Shown: positions 32,232 through 41,319, counted from the stretch's first letter. The stretch is 64,000 nucleotides of DNA from Atopobiaceae bacterium (GCA_017510785.1 JAFWMH010000001.1:1-64000), one strand, 5' to 3'. Notes: a model not told the origin generated them from the letters alone. Program-made: numbers and translations.

Positions 32232-32636
32232 CGTCTACAGCCACAGCGCCCGCGATTGCAGCGCCTCCGGTAAGGCGCCTGCGGCTGCTGCGCCTACGGC
32301 TGCAGCCACTGAGATTAGTTTACCTCAGGGGTTGACGACCTTACGATGCAGGATGGGCGTCATAGGCACCCCGATTTACGGGAGTATATCTCAGAGTTGA
32401 CAACGCTGCTCCGCAGACAGTGTCCGCCGCACTTAGCGAGGATAGGCGGCACTGCGACGAGGCAACGCGTGAGTCGTTTCGCGTCGAATCAGGCTTTATG
32501 CTTCCCAAGGCGCCGCATAGTCGATGGACAATGTCCACTTATGGCCAATGTCGGCTTCGGTTGCTCCCGCAGCGACGGCAGGTGGGATCGCGACCTGTGC
32601 GGTGGCCGAGCCGTCGCGAAAGCCGGGAGAGAAAAT

Positions 32637-32740
32637 CCTGTCGGAAACGCGACCTGTGCAACTGAAAGGTTTGCACAGGTCGATATTCCGACAGATTCCG
32701 CCCCCGCGACTTGCACAGGTCGACATTCCGACAGACAGGC
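32637..32740. repeat. CACAGGTCG palindromic repeat, cluster 1
   Basis: One inverted half unit (CTGTCGGAA ... CGACCTGTGCAA) faces a direct unit (TTGCACAGGTCG ... TTCCGACAG) across an 8-10 base loop, making a long imperfect hairpin. A second direct unit follows about 40 bases on. The same family is present at 37078-37275 and 49542-49571. Confidence 0.8.
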
Positions 32741-33099
32741 TCCCCATCCTGTCGCTCTCCGGCCTGGCCCGTTTGCGCCTCATGCACCCCATCGCGGCCC
32801 CCGTCCTCGTCCCTTCTCGATGCCATCGTTTTCCGGGGCGCGACACCAATCGAGCTGCGACTATGAGGCATCGTGGGGAGCATATTATGCTTTTTATGCT
32901 ATTATCTAGAACCATCGATGATTGTTTCCATTGTATTAACTACCCATTGGTTGATTGTTTAGAGAATTGCATTTGCAAATGCGCAGGTAGATGGCTCATG
33001 CTTTTGAGCATGCATCGTCTACAAACAAGCAATGTGTCGTTTACATGCTGGACACATACCTTAAAACCTTGTTTTATCAGACAAAACCACGCGCTAGGC

Positions 33100-33170
33100 G
33101 TCACGCGCCACGCCCCACGCGCCGGGCGCCATATGCTAGCCGTCACGCGCCACGCCCCACGCGCCGGGCC
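33100..33170. repeat. GCGC-rich tandem repeat
   Basis: GTCACGCGCCACGCCCCACG followed by CGCCGGGC occurs twice with a 42-base period (33100 and 33142), with related CACGCG blocks on either side. It has no coding meaning that I can see. Confidence 0.75.
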
Positions 33171-33324
33171 CCACGCGCTAGGCGCCACGTGCTACGCTTC
33201 AGAGAAAAGCGCCAGGATTGTCTCCTGCCCAACGTTTGAGCGCGCCATTGCGGCATCGATGTGCGCAAACGAAGGGCGTTTTCACGAAGGACGCTTTTCC
33301 GAAAGGACAAGGACCTGTGTAAGG

Positions 33325-34041
33325 TCAAGCTTCCTTCTCCGGCCCCAATCGGCTCTGAATGCCACCCTCCGCCGTAGCAGCAAAGAATTCCGCCAGCGCA
33401 TCCAAACCCGCCGCGAGACGCTGCTCGACGTTCTCGAAGTGACTCCCCGGAACTACCGCGTAGCGCATCGAGCACCCAAGCTGTTCCAGAACTCTCACGC
33501 ATTCCTCCGTGTTTTTTTGCACGCCTTTAAGAATGGACCGCGCGGCTCGCTTTTCCTTTGCCCCCACGCTCAGGTATGCAAACGCGCCGCTCAAGTCGGC
33601 GCTCGCCTTGTGCATATAGTCCACCCAGCCCTCGTACCACAACGAGCCCGACAAGCAAGCGCAGGCATCGAACGACCCGCCCACGAACGCATACAAAGAG
33701 AAGAGCCCGCCCAACGAGTATCCGCATACGGCGCGCCGCTGCGGAATGAGTCCCCACTTTTCCTCGGCCGCCGGCACGGATGCGTCCACAAGCTCGGCAA
33801 GCGTCGCTGCGGCCTCACCGCCAAAGTCCGGCTCGCCGCGGTAGATACCAGCAGCCGGCCAAGGAGTAAGCGCGTCGTTCCAGTCGCGAACGGGCACGCG
33901 AACGATCGCCATGTTGTGCATCGCATCGACCGCATGAATCGGCAAGGGGTGTTCAACCGAATCCACGAGGTAGACAACGGGGCAACGCGGGTCCTCTGGC
34001 GCGGCGACCAACTCCATTTGCCCAATGAATACGTGGCCCAT
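33325..34041 (-). CDS. Alpha/beta hydrolase, putative esterase (esterase D family)
   Basis: The 238-residue protein has the nucleophile elbow GYSLGG (RRAVCGYSLGGLFSLYAF) and a late SHFENVEQR segment likely carrying the catalytic His. That pattern resembles the putative-esterase/IroE-like group. The start is ATG 34041 with GGAGGAGAAC directly upstream; the reading frame extends further back without a signal. The substrate is unknown. It diverges from the chimeric ABC/CPBP gene. Confidence 0.75.
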   Translation of the reverse strand: MGHVFIGQMELVAAPEDPRCPVVYLVDSVEHPLPIHAVDAMHNMAIVRVPVRDWNDALTPWPAAGIYRGEPDFGGEAAATLAELVDASVPAAEEKWGLIPQRRAVCGYSLGGLFSLYAFVGGSFDACACLSGSLWYEGWVDYMHKASADLSGAFAYLSVGAKEKRAARSILKGVQKNTEECVRVLEQLGCSMRYAVVPGSHFENVEQRLAAGLDALAEFFAATAEGGIQSRLGPEKEA

Positions 34042-34288
34042 CGTTCTCCTCCACGTCCGATTCCACACAGCAAGCAAGGTACTATGCATCGTTTGCTATT
34101 CTGCAGCCCTTGCGTCTCCCACCTTACCACACGCGCGCGGGTCTCGATCGCAGAGCACTGGGTTACGGAGCGCAGGGCCACGGGGCGCGGCGCACGGAGC
34201 GACACCCGACCCGCACGCCCAGCCGCACGTACCACGCGCCGCATGCTACTATACTATACAGCCCGCAAGCCCGACGAGGGAGCGCCCC

Positions 34289-36898
34289 ATGCTCGAAGTC
34301 TCACATTACACAAAGAGATACGGCAAAACCGTTGCCTGCAACGACCTCTCGTTCTCCCTCTCCGACGGGAGTGTCACCGTGCTCCTGGGGCCAAACGGCG
34401 CCGAGAAAAGCGTCGCGCGCCTGTTCCTACCGGCAGACGTAAACCTCCTGTTCGCGAGCCCGCTCTCCGCTCAAGGCGTCCTCGCGTTTCGCATCGCCGA
34501 CACATTGGCACCGACGGCAATCCTCGCGATTCCTGGCATCGTCGCAGCGCCCACTTTGGCTGCGCGCCTTGGCGTTTCTGTGCCGGGCGCGCTTTCGCTC
34601 CCCCTCGCGTGGTGTTTCACGCTCCTGTTTTCCGCGCTGCTCAAGATGCTCGTGTTTGAGCTTGGCAGCCGACATCCGTGGATTCGGCATAACCTGCGAT
34701 GGGTGCTTTATGGCTTTTTGGGAGCGGCGGGTTTTGTCTTCTACATGGTCTATCGCGCGCAAGACGATCAAAGTTTGATTCTTGCCGCCCAACGCGTGTT
34801 CAACGCGCCGTGGACGCGGTGGGTTCCCGTGTGGGGCTGGACTAAAGGCATGGTACGCTACGCGATGGAAAACAATTTCGCGATGACGCTCTGCCTTCTT
34901 TCGTTGTGCGTGGTCCTGTGCATCACACTTGCGGTCGCAGCGCTTCGGATGCGCGTCGAGTACTACGAAGACGTCTTGAGCACCACCGAACTCATCGCGC
35001 GCTTCGCAGAGAAGGTCACCGGAGAGAACCCCCTCGTGCTAGCCATGTCGACCGTGCGGGGCGCCTCAACAGCGCGGGGCTCCACGAGCGTGACGCGCGA
35101 GGGATTCGGTTACGGACGCGGGTCGAGCGCGACACGCGAGGGATTCCGCTACGGACGCGGGTCGAGCGTGTACTTCTTCAAGGCGTTGCATCAGCGCGCA
35201 CGCTTCGCGCGCTATGGGATAATTACAACGACAATGCTAACCTATTTGTTCGCTGCGGTTGCGGCGGGCTTGGCCGTGCACCTCTTTATGGACGAACCGG
35301 CTCCCTACACCCCCGCCCTCGTGCTCGCGGCGATGGTGTTCTTCCGCACAGTTATATCTCCCGCAATTGAAGACGTGCGGAAGGATCTTTTTTTGCTGCA
35401 GCCTGGCTCCATTTGGGCGAAGCTCTTCTTCTCTTTGCTGGGCGGAAGCGCGTGCTGTGCGCTGGACGTTGCCGTGCCACTTATGGCGGGAAGCATGGCA
35501 GCGGGCTTCTCTTTGCTGGACGGCCTTGTTTACCTGCCGTTTCTTGCGACAGCCGACTTCTTCGCCTCAGCCGTCGGGGCGTTCGCCGATGTTTCCATAC
35601 CATCCTCCATCGGCGTCGCCCTCAAGCAGATAGCGCAGATTCTCGTCATTTATTTGGCGCTCATACTCGATGGGTCGGTGCTGGCCATGAGCATCGGAGC
35701 CAGCGCGAGCATCGTTGGCTTTGCGGTGGTTTGTTTGCTGAATGCGCTCTTTGGGGGTACGTTGCTTGGCCTTGTTGGAGTGTGGTTGTATCCCAACCAC
35801 GGGTTGCAACCGCGGACGACGGGTTGCGATCCCTCGCTCAGCACAGACGGCCGGGGCGTTTCGCATAAACGGCGTCCGGACTCGTCGGACCGCGCTTCCG
35901 ACGTCGTCGACGCTCGGCGCGAGTATACGCGCGTCGGTTTGGCTCTTGCGGCGATGTTTGTTTCCATTCATGCGATGCAATACGCACTCACACGGGTGGC
36001 AGGTCCGTTGGTGGGCACGTATTTCCCCATCTACGGCGTGGGGCTCCCGATGTTCCTATTGGTTTTGGGCAGGAAGAGACCGAGAGGAGCTGCGTTCGCG
36101 CCACTCGCTAAGAAGGACACGCCAAGGGCATCCCGTTTCTGGCGGTCCTGGCCTCGTGGGCTCGCGCCGCTCGCTAAGAAGGACACGCCAAAAGAACCCA
36201 CCTGTCACAAGCTGGGCATTCGCGAAATGCTTTTACTCTATCCAGCGTGCGTTTTTGTCATGTATACCGGAAGCGTCGCGGGCAACCTCCTGCAGGCGGG
36301 CCTGCATGCCGTCATTCCGTTTTCGCTCCTGCCGCCGCTCGAGACCACCTCGGAGCACATGCCGCTACAAATTGCGCTGGCCACGCTCGCATCCCCTCTT
36401 ATGGAGGAGTTTGTCTTCCGCCGCTGCGTCATCGACCGGCTCCGTCCATACGGCGATAAAACCGCCCTCCTAACATCTGCCATTGCGTTCGGTCTGTTTC
36501 ATGGCTCTGTGAGCCAGCTGTGTTACGGCGCGTTGCTGGGACTGGTGTTTGGATACGTGTACCTGCGGACCAATCGGTTGCGTTATTCCATAGGTTTGCA
36601 CGTGGCCATCAACGCGATTACAACAATTGTACTGCCTTTGCTCCTGACGCTAGCATATGGCGCTGGTGGAACCGATCCCGGAAACGTGGCGCTCCGTGAT
36701 GTACTACTGGAGCCGGGCGTGCTCGCGCTTTTGGTGTTTCTTACGCTCGCCTTTGTGCTCTATCTTTTTGGTGCCGTGGCTTTTGCGTTCGGCGTGCACG
36801 AACGAGAGCTTTCTCCCGACGGCGTGAGCATGCGTGCGGCGTTCTCGTCTTGGGGGATGCTGGTTTTCGTGGGGCTTACGCTCATTGCGCTCGCGTGA
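34289..36898 (+). CDS. Chimera: ABC ATPase N-terminus + ABC permease + CPBP metalloprotease domain
   Basis: This is a single frame of 869 residues. Residues 1-43 are the start of an ABC ATPase (MLEVSHYTKRYGKTVACND) up to the Walker A, which reads GPNGAEKS instead of GPNGAGKS. The protein then jumps to DVNLLFASPLSAQGV, the middle of an exporter permease with many membrane helices. The final ~170 residues are a CPBP/CAAX-type protease (MEEFVFRRCVIDRL, FGLFHGS, HVAINAI). The ATPase body is gone. Two internal direct repeats occur: REGFxYGRGSS (13-residue period) and APLAKKDTP. It looks like a deletion fusion; function of the membrane parts is uncertain. Confidence 0.7.
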   Translation: MLEVSHYTKRYGKTVACNDLSFSLSDGSVTVLLGPNGAEKSVARLFLPADVNLLFASPLSAQGVLAFRIADTLAPTAILAIPGIVAAPTLAARLGVSVPGALSLPLAWCFTLLFSALLKMLVFELGSRHPWIRHNLRWVLYGFLGAAGFVFYMVYRAQDDQSLILAAQRVFNAPWTRWVPVWGWTKGMVRYAMENNFAMTLCLLSLCVVLCITLAVAALRMRVEYYEDVLSTTELIARFAEKVTGENPLVLAMSTVRGASTARGSTSVTREGFGYGRGSSATREGFRYGRGSSVYFFKALHQRARFARYGIITTTMLTYLFAAVAAGLAVHLFMDEPAPYTPALVLAAMVFFRTVISPAIEDVRKDLFLLQPGSIWAKLFFSLLGGSACCALDVAVPLMAGSMAAGFSLLDGLVYLPFLATADFFASAVGAFADVSIPSSIGVALKQIAQILVIYLALILDGSVLAMSIGASASIVGFAVVCLLNALFGGTLLGLVGVWLYPNHGLQPRTTGCDPSLSTDGRGVSHKRRPDSSDRASDVVDARREYTRVGLALAAMFVSIHAMQYALTRVAGPLVGTYFPIYGVGLPMFLLVLGRKRPRGAAFAPLAKKDTPRASRFWRSWPRGLAPLAKKDTPKEPTCHKLGIREMLLLYPACVFVMYTGSVAGNLLQAGLHAVIPFSLLPPLETTSEHMPLQIALATLASPLMEEFVFRRCVIDRLRPYGDKTALLTSAIAFGLFHGSVSQLCYGALLGLVFGYVYLRTNRLRYSIGLHVAINAITTIVLPLLLTLAYGAGGTDPGNVALRDVLLEPGVLALLVFLTLAFVLYLFGAVAFAFGVHERELSPDGVSMRAAFSSWGMLVFVGLTLIALA

Positions 36899-37077
36899 TC
36901 GCACTTGTCTCGCGTGCGACCGCTCGCCTGTGGCTACCTCTTCGCACGACCTTCCGATGCCGACTGGGCGCGAGAGCAAAAAACGAAGGGGAAACCATCG
37001 CCGCGGGATGCCCAACGCGCCGGCCCAGGCGGAATTGCGACCCATGTTGCGCACGGGTTGTCGCCGAGCCGGCTAAG

Positions 37078-37275
37078 AGAAAAACCTGTCGGAATCGCGA
37101 CTTGTGCAACTGAAAGCGTTGCACAGGTCGATATTCCAACAGATTCCGTCCCGGGATTGTTGCACAGGTCGATTTTCCAACAGATTCCGTCCCGGGATTG
37201 TTGCACAGGTCGATTTTCCAACAGATTCGGCGCCGGCGATTTGCACAGGTCGATTTTTCGGCAGATTTCGTCCTG
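37078..37275. repeat. CACAGGTCG repeat array, cluster 2 (one inverted + four direct units)
   Basis: An inverted half unit (CTGTCGGAA ... CGACTTGTGCAA) is followed by four direct units of about 41 bases, each beginning TTGCACAGGTCGAT and containing CAACAGATT or a variant. Between units 1-3 the linker TCCGTCCCGGGATTG is repeated. The last unit runs into the truncated dppB coding sequence. Confidence 0.85.
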
Positions 37276-37281
37276 CTTCGC

Positions 37282-38121
37282 ATGGTGCCGGGCAATCCCG
37301 TGGCAACCCTTTTGGGCGAGCATGCCGACAACGAGACGGTGGAGCGTATCTCATCCTCGCTCGGATTAAATAAACCCCTGCACGTGCAGTTCGCCGACTA
37401 TCTGTTGGGCGCGCTGCGCGGCGACTTTGGCGAGAGCTATACGCTTGGCAAGCCCGTCTCCGAGCTCATCGGCCCAGCGTTTGTCAACACGCTCTGGCTC
37501 GCGCTCGCCGCAGCCCTTGTCGCGTGGGTCGTGGGCATCGCGTGCGGGCTCGTCGCCGCAGTACACAAGAGCAGCATCATCGACCGCCTCTTTATGGGCT
37601 TTTCTCTGCTAGGTGTGTCGCTTCCCGTGTTCATGGTCGCCATGATGCTTCAGTACGTCTTCGCGCGATACCTGCACTGGCTTCCCGTCGCCGGGGTATC
37701 CGACTGGACCGGATACATCCTTCCGGCAATCGCCCTGGGATGGGGCTCGGCCGGCAGCATCGCGCGGCTCGTGCGCTCCTCGGTTATTGAGGTGCTGCAG
37801 CAGGACTACATCGACACGGCGCGCGCCAAGGGACGCACGAACGCGCAGGTCCTCGTGTTCCATGCGCTCAGAAACGCCATGCTGCCCGTTATAACGCTCA
37901 TGGCCATGCAGTTCTCGGGCCTGCTTTCGGGTGCCGTCATTACGGAAACGGTGTTTTCCATTAACGGCATCGGCAGACTCTCCGTGCAGGCAATCGCGGG
38001 TCGCGACATCCCGCTGCTACAGGGAACGACGCTGCTGTGTACCTTCGTAATCGTTATGGGCAACCTCGCGGCCGACCTCCTGTATAGCGTTTGCGACCCA
38101 CGCGTGCGAAAGGGGGCGTAA
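37282..38121 (+). pseudogene. DppB/OppB-like peptide ABC permease, 5'-truncated
   Basis: From VLLRMVPGNPVATLLGEHA onward the protein is a normal binding-protein-dependent permease. It has GDFGESYTLGKPVSELI, several membrane helices, the EAA-like loop YIDTARAKGRTNAQVLVFH and the ending DLLYSVCDPRVRKGA. The usual N-terminal ~25 residues with most of the first helix are missing and replaced by the repeat array. ATG 37282 is in frame but has no ribosome site. Translation could instead enter from within the repeat (37198). It heads a three-gene operon. Confidence 0.7.
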
Positions 38122-38217
38122 CGGCAGTGGACCCCTCCGCAAATAGTAACGCGGCATCCAAGGCAAAGGGCGAGCTGAATCTCCCCCTCGCCCACCACCT
38201 TTGAGGAACCCCCGAGC

Positions 38218-39045
38218 GTGCTGCGCCGTCTCGCAGCCGACCACAAAACATCCATCGTATCGGCGGCAATCATCGTTCTCTTTGTGCTGGGCGCCATTTT
38301 GGCCCCGGTGCTCACGCCATACGAATACGACTCCATCAACCTTGCCGAGCGACTGGCGGCGCCCTCGGCGGAGCATCTTTTTGGTACGGACGAGGCTGGT
38401 CGCGACGTGCTCACGCGCATGCTCTTTGGCTCGCGCGTGTCGCTCGTCATCGGCATAGTGCCCTCGCTGCTCTCGGTTGTGGTGGGCACGTTCGTCGGCA
38501 TGGTCGCCGGCTTCCACGGCGGCAAGGTCGACACCGTAATCATGCGCGTGGCCGATGTCGTCATGTCGTTTCCCACCATGCTCCTCGCTATGGTCGTAAT
38601 GTACACGCTCGGCGGCGGCACTGAGGACGTGTTCCTTACCCTGGTGCTCGTCGGCTGGGCCGCCGTCGCACGCGTCGTACGGGCCGAAACGCTCAAGCTC
38701 AAGGAAAGCGAGTACGTGGAGGCGGCACGCATCATAGGCGTACGGCGGGCACGCATCATCTTGCGACACATTCTCCCCAACTGTTTGCCCACGATCATCG
38801 TGCTCTTCACGCTCGAAATTCCCTCGTCCATGCTTACGGAGAGCAGCCTGAGTTTTTTGGGCATGGGAATCCAGCCGCCCAACGCCTCATGGGGGCTCAT
38901 GGTAAGCGCGGGGAGGGCGTTTCTTTACCACGCTCCGTGGCTGTGCTTCGCGCCGTGCTTGGCCATCATGGCCATCGTGCTCGCTTTCAACTATTTGGGC
39001 GACGGGCTGCGCGACGTTTTGGACCCGCACCTGCAAAGCCAATAA
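38218..39045 (+). CDS. dppC: DppC/OppC-like peptide ABC permease
   Basis: The protein of about 275 residues has the DppC pattern: PYEYDSINLAERLAAPS, HLFGTDEAGRDVLTRML, membrane helices, the EAA loop YVEAARIIGVRRARII, and the C-terminal GDGLRDVLDPHLQ. It forms the inner-membrane channel with DppB. A GTG at 38127 starts a typical N-terminal tail (VDPSANSNAASKAKGELNL) in the neighbouring frame. The two frames meet in a C-rich run near 38180, so a one-base frameshift may separate the true start from the body. As written, GTG 38218 is the first usable start. Confidence 0.78.
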   Translation: MLRRLAADHKTSIVSAAIIVLFVLGAILAPVLTPYEYDSINLAERLAAPSAEHLFGTDEAGRDVLTRMLFGSRVSLVIGIVPSLLSVVVGTFVGMVAGFHGGKVDTVIMRVADVVMSFPTMLLAMVVMYTLGGGTEDVFLTLVLVGWAAVARVVRAETLKLKESEYVEAARIIGVRRARIILRHILPNCLPTIIVLFTLEIPSSMLTESSLSFLGMGIQPPNASWGLMVSAGRAFLYHAPWLCFAPCLAIMAIVLAFNYLGDGLRDVLDPHLQSQ

Positions 39046-39054
39046 GGAGGCGCC

Positions 39055-40005
39055 ATGGCGCAACGCACACTTGAGGTGTCGCACCTCCACACGAGCTTCT
39101 TTACCGAACGAGGCGAGATAAAGGCCGTACAAGACGTGAGCATGCACGTAGACAAAGGCCAAGTGGTAGGCGTGGTGGGCGAATCGGGATGCGGCAAGTC
39201 CACCCTCGGGCGCATGCTCATCGGCGCGCTTCCTCCCACATCGGGCGAAGTGCGCTTTAAGGGCCACACGATTACGGGACTTAAGGAAAGGGACTTCTCT
39301 GCGTATCGGCGCCAACTCCAACTGATTTTCCAGGATCCCTACGCGTCGCTCGACCCGCGTATGAAGGTGCGCGACCTCATTGCCGAACCGCTCGTTACCC
39401 ATAAGGTGTGTGCGTCCAAGGACGAGGTGACGCAACGCGTGCTCGGCCTCATGAAGGCGGCTGGCATTCCTGCGGATTATCTCAATCGCTATCCGCATCA
39501 GTTCTCGGGAGGTCAACGGCAGCGCATAGGCATCGCGCGAGCCATAGCGCTCGACCCCGCGCTCATAGTGTGCGACGAGCCCGTCTCGGCGCTCGACGTT
39601 TCGGTGCAAAACCAAATCCTCAACCTCCTTCGCGAACTGCAGGAGGAGCGGGGCCTTACGTATGTGTTTATCAGCCACGACCTCTCGGTCGTACGCCACA
39701 TCTCCGACCGCATTTGCGTAATGTTTTTGGGCAAGGTGATGGAGATGGGCCCCACCGAGGACGTCTTCACCGAAGCGCGCCACCCCTACACGCGGTTCCT
39801 CTTGGACTCCGTGCTGCCACCCAACCCACACCGCAGGGGCCAGGGCATGCGGCTTTTGGAGGGCGAACCGCCGAGCCCCGTAAATCCGCCTTCAGGGTGC
39901 TGCTTCCGCACGCGATGTCCCTTTGCGACAGAGACCTGCGCCGGTGAGGAGCCCAACCTTCGCCGAATGGAGCCCGTCGAAGTCGCCTGCCACCACCAAC
40001 GGTAG
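39055..40005 (+). CDS. Peptide ABC transporter ATPase (DppF-like, possibly DppD/DppF chimera)
   Basis: The 316-residue protein has Walker A GESGCGKST, the QDPYASLDPRM Q-loop typical of DppF/OppF, signature SGGQRQRIGIARA, Walker B LIVCDEPVSALD, and a C-terminal oligopeptide-binding Cys motif (CCFRTRCPFATETC). The first 40 residues (LHTSFFTERGEIKAVQD) look like a DppD N-terminus rather than DppF. There is no separate DppD gene, so recombination at the shared P-loop may have fused the two. AAGGAGG precedes ATG 39055. No substrate-binding protein is nearby. Confidence 0.82.
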   Translation: MAQRTLEVSHLHTSFFTERGEIKAVQDVSMHVDKGQVVGVVGESGCGKSTLGRMLIGALPPTSGEVRFKGHTITGLKERDFSAYRRQLQLIFQDPYASLDPRMKVRDLIAEPLVTHKVCASKDEVTQRVLGLMKAAGIPADYLNRYPHQFSGGQRQRIGIARAIALDPALIVCDEPVSALDVSVQNQILNLLRELQEERGLTYVFISHDLSVVRHISDRICVMFLGKVMEMGPTEDVFTEARHPYTRFLLDSVLPPNPHRRGQGMRLLEGEPPSPVNPPSGCCFRTRCPFATETCAGEEPNLRRMEPVEVACHHQR

Positions 40006-40132
40006 AGGGCCGCGCCATGCCCTCGGCAAGCCACCGACCGCCCCATGAAGCTGCATGTTCGCCGCTCGAGCAGAAACGCGACGCAACCGTCAGAAGCCAG
40101 GCGGCGCATGCAACAGGACCTCTGGCACTCGC

Positions 40133-40414
40133 TTAAAGCGCTGCCACGTTCTTAAGCCAAGCCCCAAGGACATCCCGCATAGCCGCAGAACGGGTCTTAC
40201 CGCCCAGATTCGCTACACGGTCTAACGCCGCAATCTGAGAAATTGGCAAACGTACGGTCACGGCCCGCGTCTCCTCGTCTGCCAGGCGCGGCCGTCCCAT
40301 CACTACCTTTCCAAGCTGCGACGCATCCCACTCGTCAGATTCGTAGGCATCGCCGAGTTCGTCAAGCTCAGCCTCGCTCATTCCCAACGAAAGGCTAATC
40401 GCCTCGCGATCCAT
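40133..40414 (-). CDS. Putative ribbon-helix-helix antitoxin, copy 2 of the unnamed TA family
   Basis: The 93-residue protein has an acidic N-terminus (MSEAELDELGDAYESDEWD), then GRPR and an RHH-like segment (AVTVRLPISQIAALDRVAN, TRSAAMRDVLGAWL). The layout matches the protein at 13995-14282. ATG 40414 lies two bases after the toxin stop, with AGGAGG overlapping the toxin's last codons, so translation is coupled. Confidence 0.7.
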   Translation of the reverse strand: MDREAISLSLGMSEAELDELGDAYESDEWDASQLGKVVMGRPRLADEETRAVTVRLPISQIAALDRVANLGGKTRSAAMRDVLGAWLKNVAAL

Positions 40415-40416
40415 CG

Positions 40417-40635
40417 CTACCTCCTCGTCATCCCGAGTTCTCGAAGCGCTTTGATGGTGGGTGGCGTAAATGCATGGAAGATAACCCACGTGCCACCCCC
40501 TGTGTCTCTGGCAATCATCTCAAGAAGGCGACCCCTCGAATCCGATCTCACCGCGATGTAGTCAATCCGATCACCCCCGAAACGCGGCACAGAGCGTATA
40601 CACGCCTCCCATGCGTCGAGCACGTCTTGCTCCAA
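40417..40635 (-). CDS. Putative toxin, copy 2 of the unnamed TA family, 5' end missing
   Basis: The 72 residues (VLDAWEACIRSVPRFGGD, GRLLEMIARDTGGGTWVIF, ALRELGMTRR) match the C-terminal three quarters of the protein at 14291-14569. The usual RVHPRVFERHPDL-type front is absent. Upstream the frame runs back through CTG/TTG codons to the transaldolase stop at 40654. A TTG start at 40635 is possible but has no ribosome site. It is probably a 5'-truncated copy. Confidence 0.55.
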   Translation of the reverse strand: MEQDVLDAWEACIRSVPRFGGDRIDYIAVRSDSRGRLLEMIARDTGGGTWVIFHAFTPPTIKALRELGMTRR

Positions 40636-40653
40636 CAGTTCAGCCCATCGCAG

Positions 40654-41319
40654 CTACAGCGTGGTGCGACCGTAGGCCTTCTCCCAGTTGGCGGTAAACT
40701 CCTCCATGGCGATGGCAGTGCCGGGGTGGCCCACCATGTCGCGAATGGTGCCGGGGTTCACGGTGATCGCCGGCACGCCAGCGGCCAGCAGCTGATGCAC
40801 CTGGTCCACGTTCTTGAAGCTCGCGGCACACACCTTGGCGTCCATGCCATACGCGTCGAGTGTCTCTACGAGTTCGATAACCTGGCCCACGCCGTCGCCG
40901 TAGTTGCACATGCGGTTGACGTAGGGCGCCAGATAGTCTGCGCCGGCCTTGGCCGCCCAAAAGGCCTGGTCGGGCGAGTAGATTCCCGTGGCGAGCACGC
41001 AGATGCCCTTGGCCTTGACGGCGGGGATGGCGCGCAGACCCTCGCGGGTGACGGGGATCTTAACGACGATGTTCTTGCCGCCGCGAATCTGCGCGATGCG
41101 CTCGGCTTCGGCCAGGATGCCCTCGTAGTCGAGGCTGACGACCTGGGCGATAATCTTTTGGTCCTCGGTGAGCACCTCGCAGAGCTCAGCAAAAACCTGG
41201 TCCGGCTCCTTGCCCGACTTAGTGATGATGGTGGGATTGGTGGTCACGCCGTCGATGGGCAGAAAGCTGCACAGCTCGCGGATGGCCTCAATGTCGGCAC
41301 TGTCAATAAAGAACTCCAT
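40654..41319 (-). CDS. Transaldolase-like / fructose-6-phosphate aldolase family protein
   Basis: The 221-residue protein starts MEFFIDSADIEAIRELCS and has DGVTTNPTIITKSG, VKIPVTREGLRAI (Schiff-base lysine region), ATGIYSPDQAFWAAKAGA and a C-terminal VGHPGTAIAM. These are marks of the short TalC/FSA subfamily. It makes or cleaves C-C bonds using dihydroxyacetone or similar donors. ATG 41319 has AGGAAAGG upstream. It lies 191 bases downstream of the glycyl-radical enzyme gene, as in several GRE operons, so a shared sugar-alcohol or triose pathway is plausible. Confidence 0.88.
   Translation of the reverse strand: MEFFIDSADIEAIRELCSFLPIDGVTTNPTIITKSGKEPDQVFAELCEVLTEDQKIIAQVVSLDYEGILAEAERIAQIRGGKNIVVKIPVTREGLRAIPAVKAKGICVLATGIYSPDQAFWAAKAGADYLAPYVNRMCNYGDGVGQVIELVETLDAYGMDAKVCAASFKNVDQVHQLLAAGVPAITVNPGTIRDMVGHPGTAIAMEEFTANWEKAYGRTTL

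Larger units (their letters stand above)
32232..33324. other. Intergenic region of about 1.1 kb with repeats
   Basis: No gene is convincing here. It contains the CACAGGTCG repeat cluster (32637-32740), an AT-rich part near 32885-33070, and a GCGC-rich tandem repeat near 33100-33170. Long open frames across it are a consequence of base composition. Confidence 0.5.

Noticed and set aside
32524-33300. Long plus-strand frame through the 32.2-33.3 kb gap
   Set aside because: It crosses palindromic repeats and GCGC tandem repeats and continues antisense into the esterase gene; no homology is visible.
37078-37275. CRISPR array
   Set aside because: Units repeat without unique spacers of constant length, one half unit is inverted, and no cas genes are nearby.
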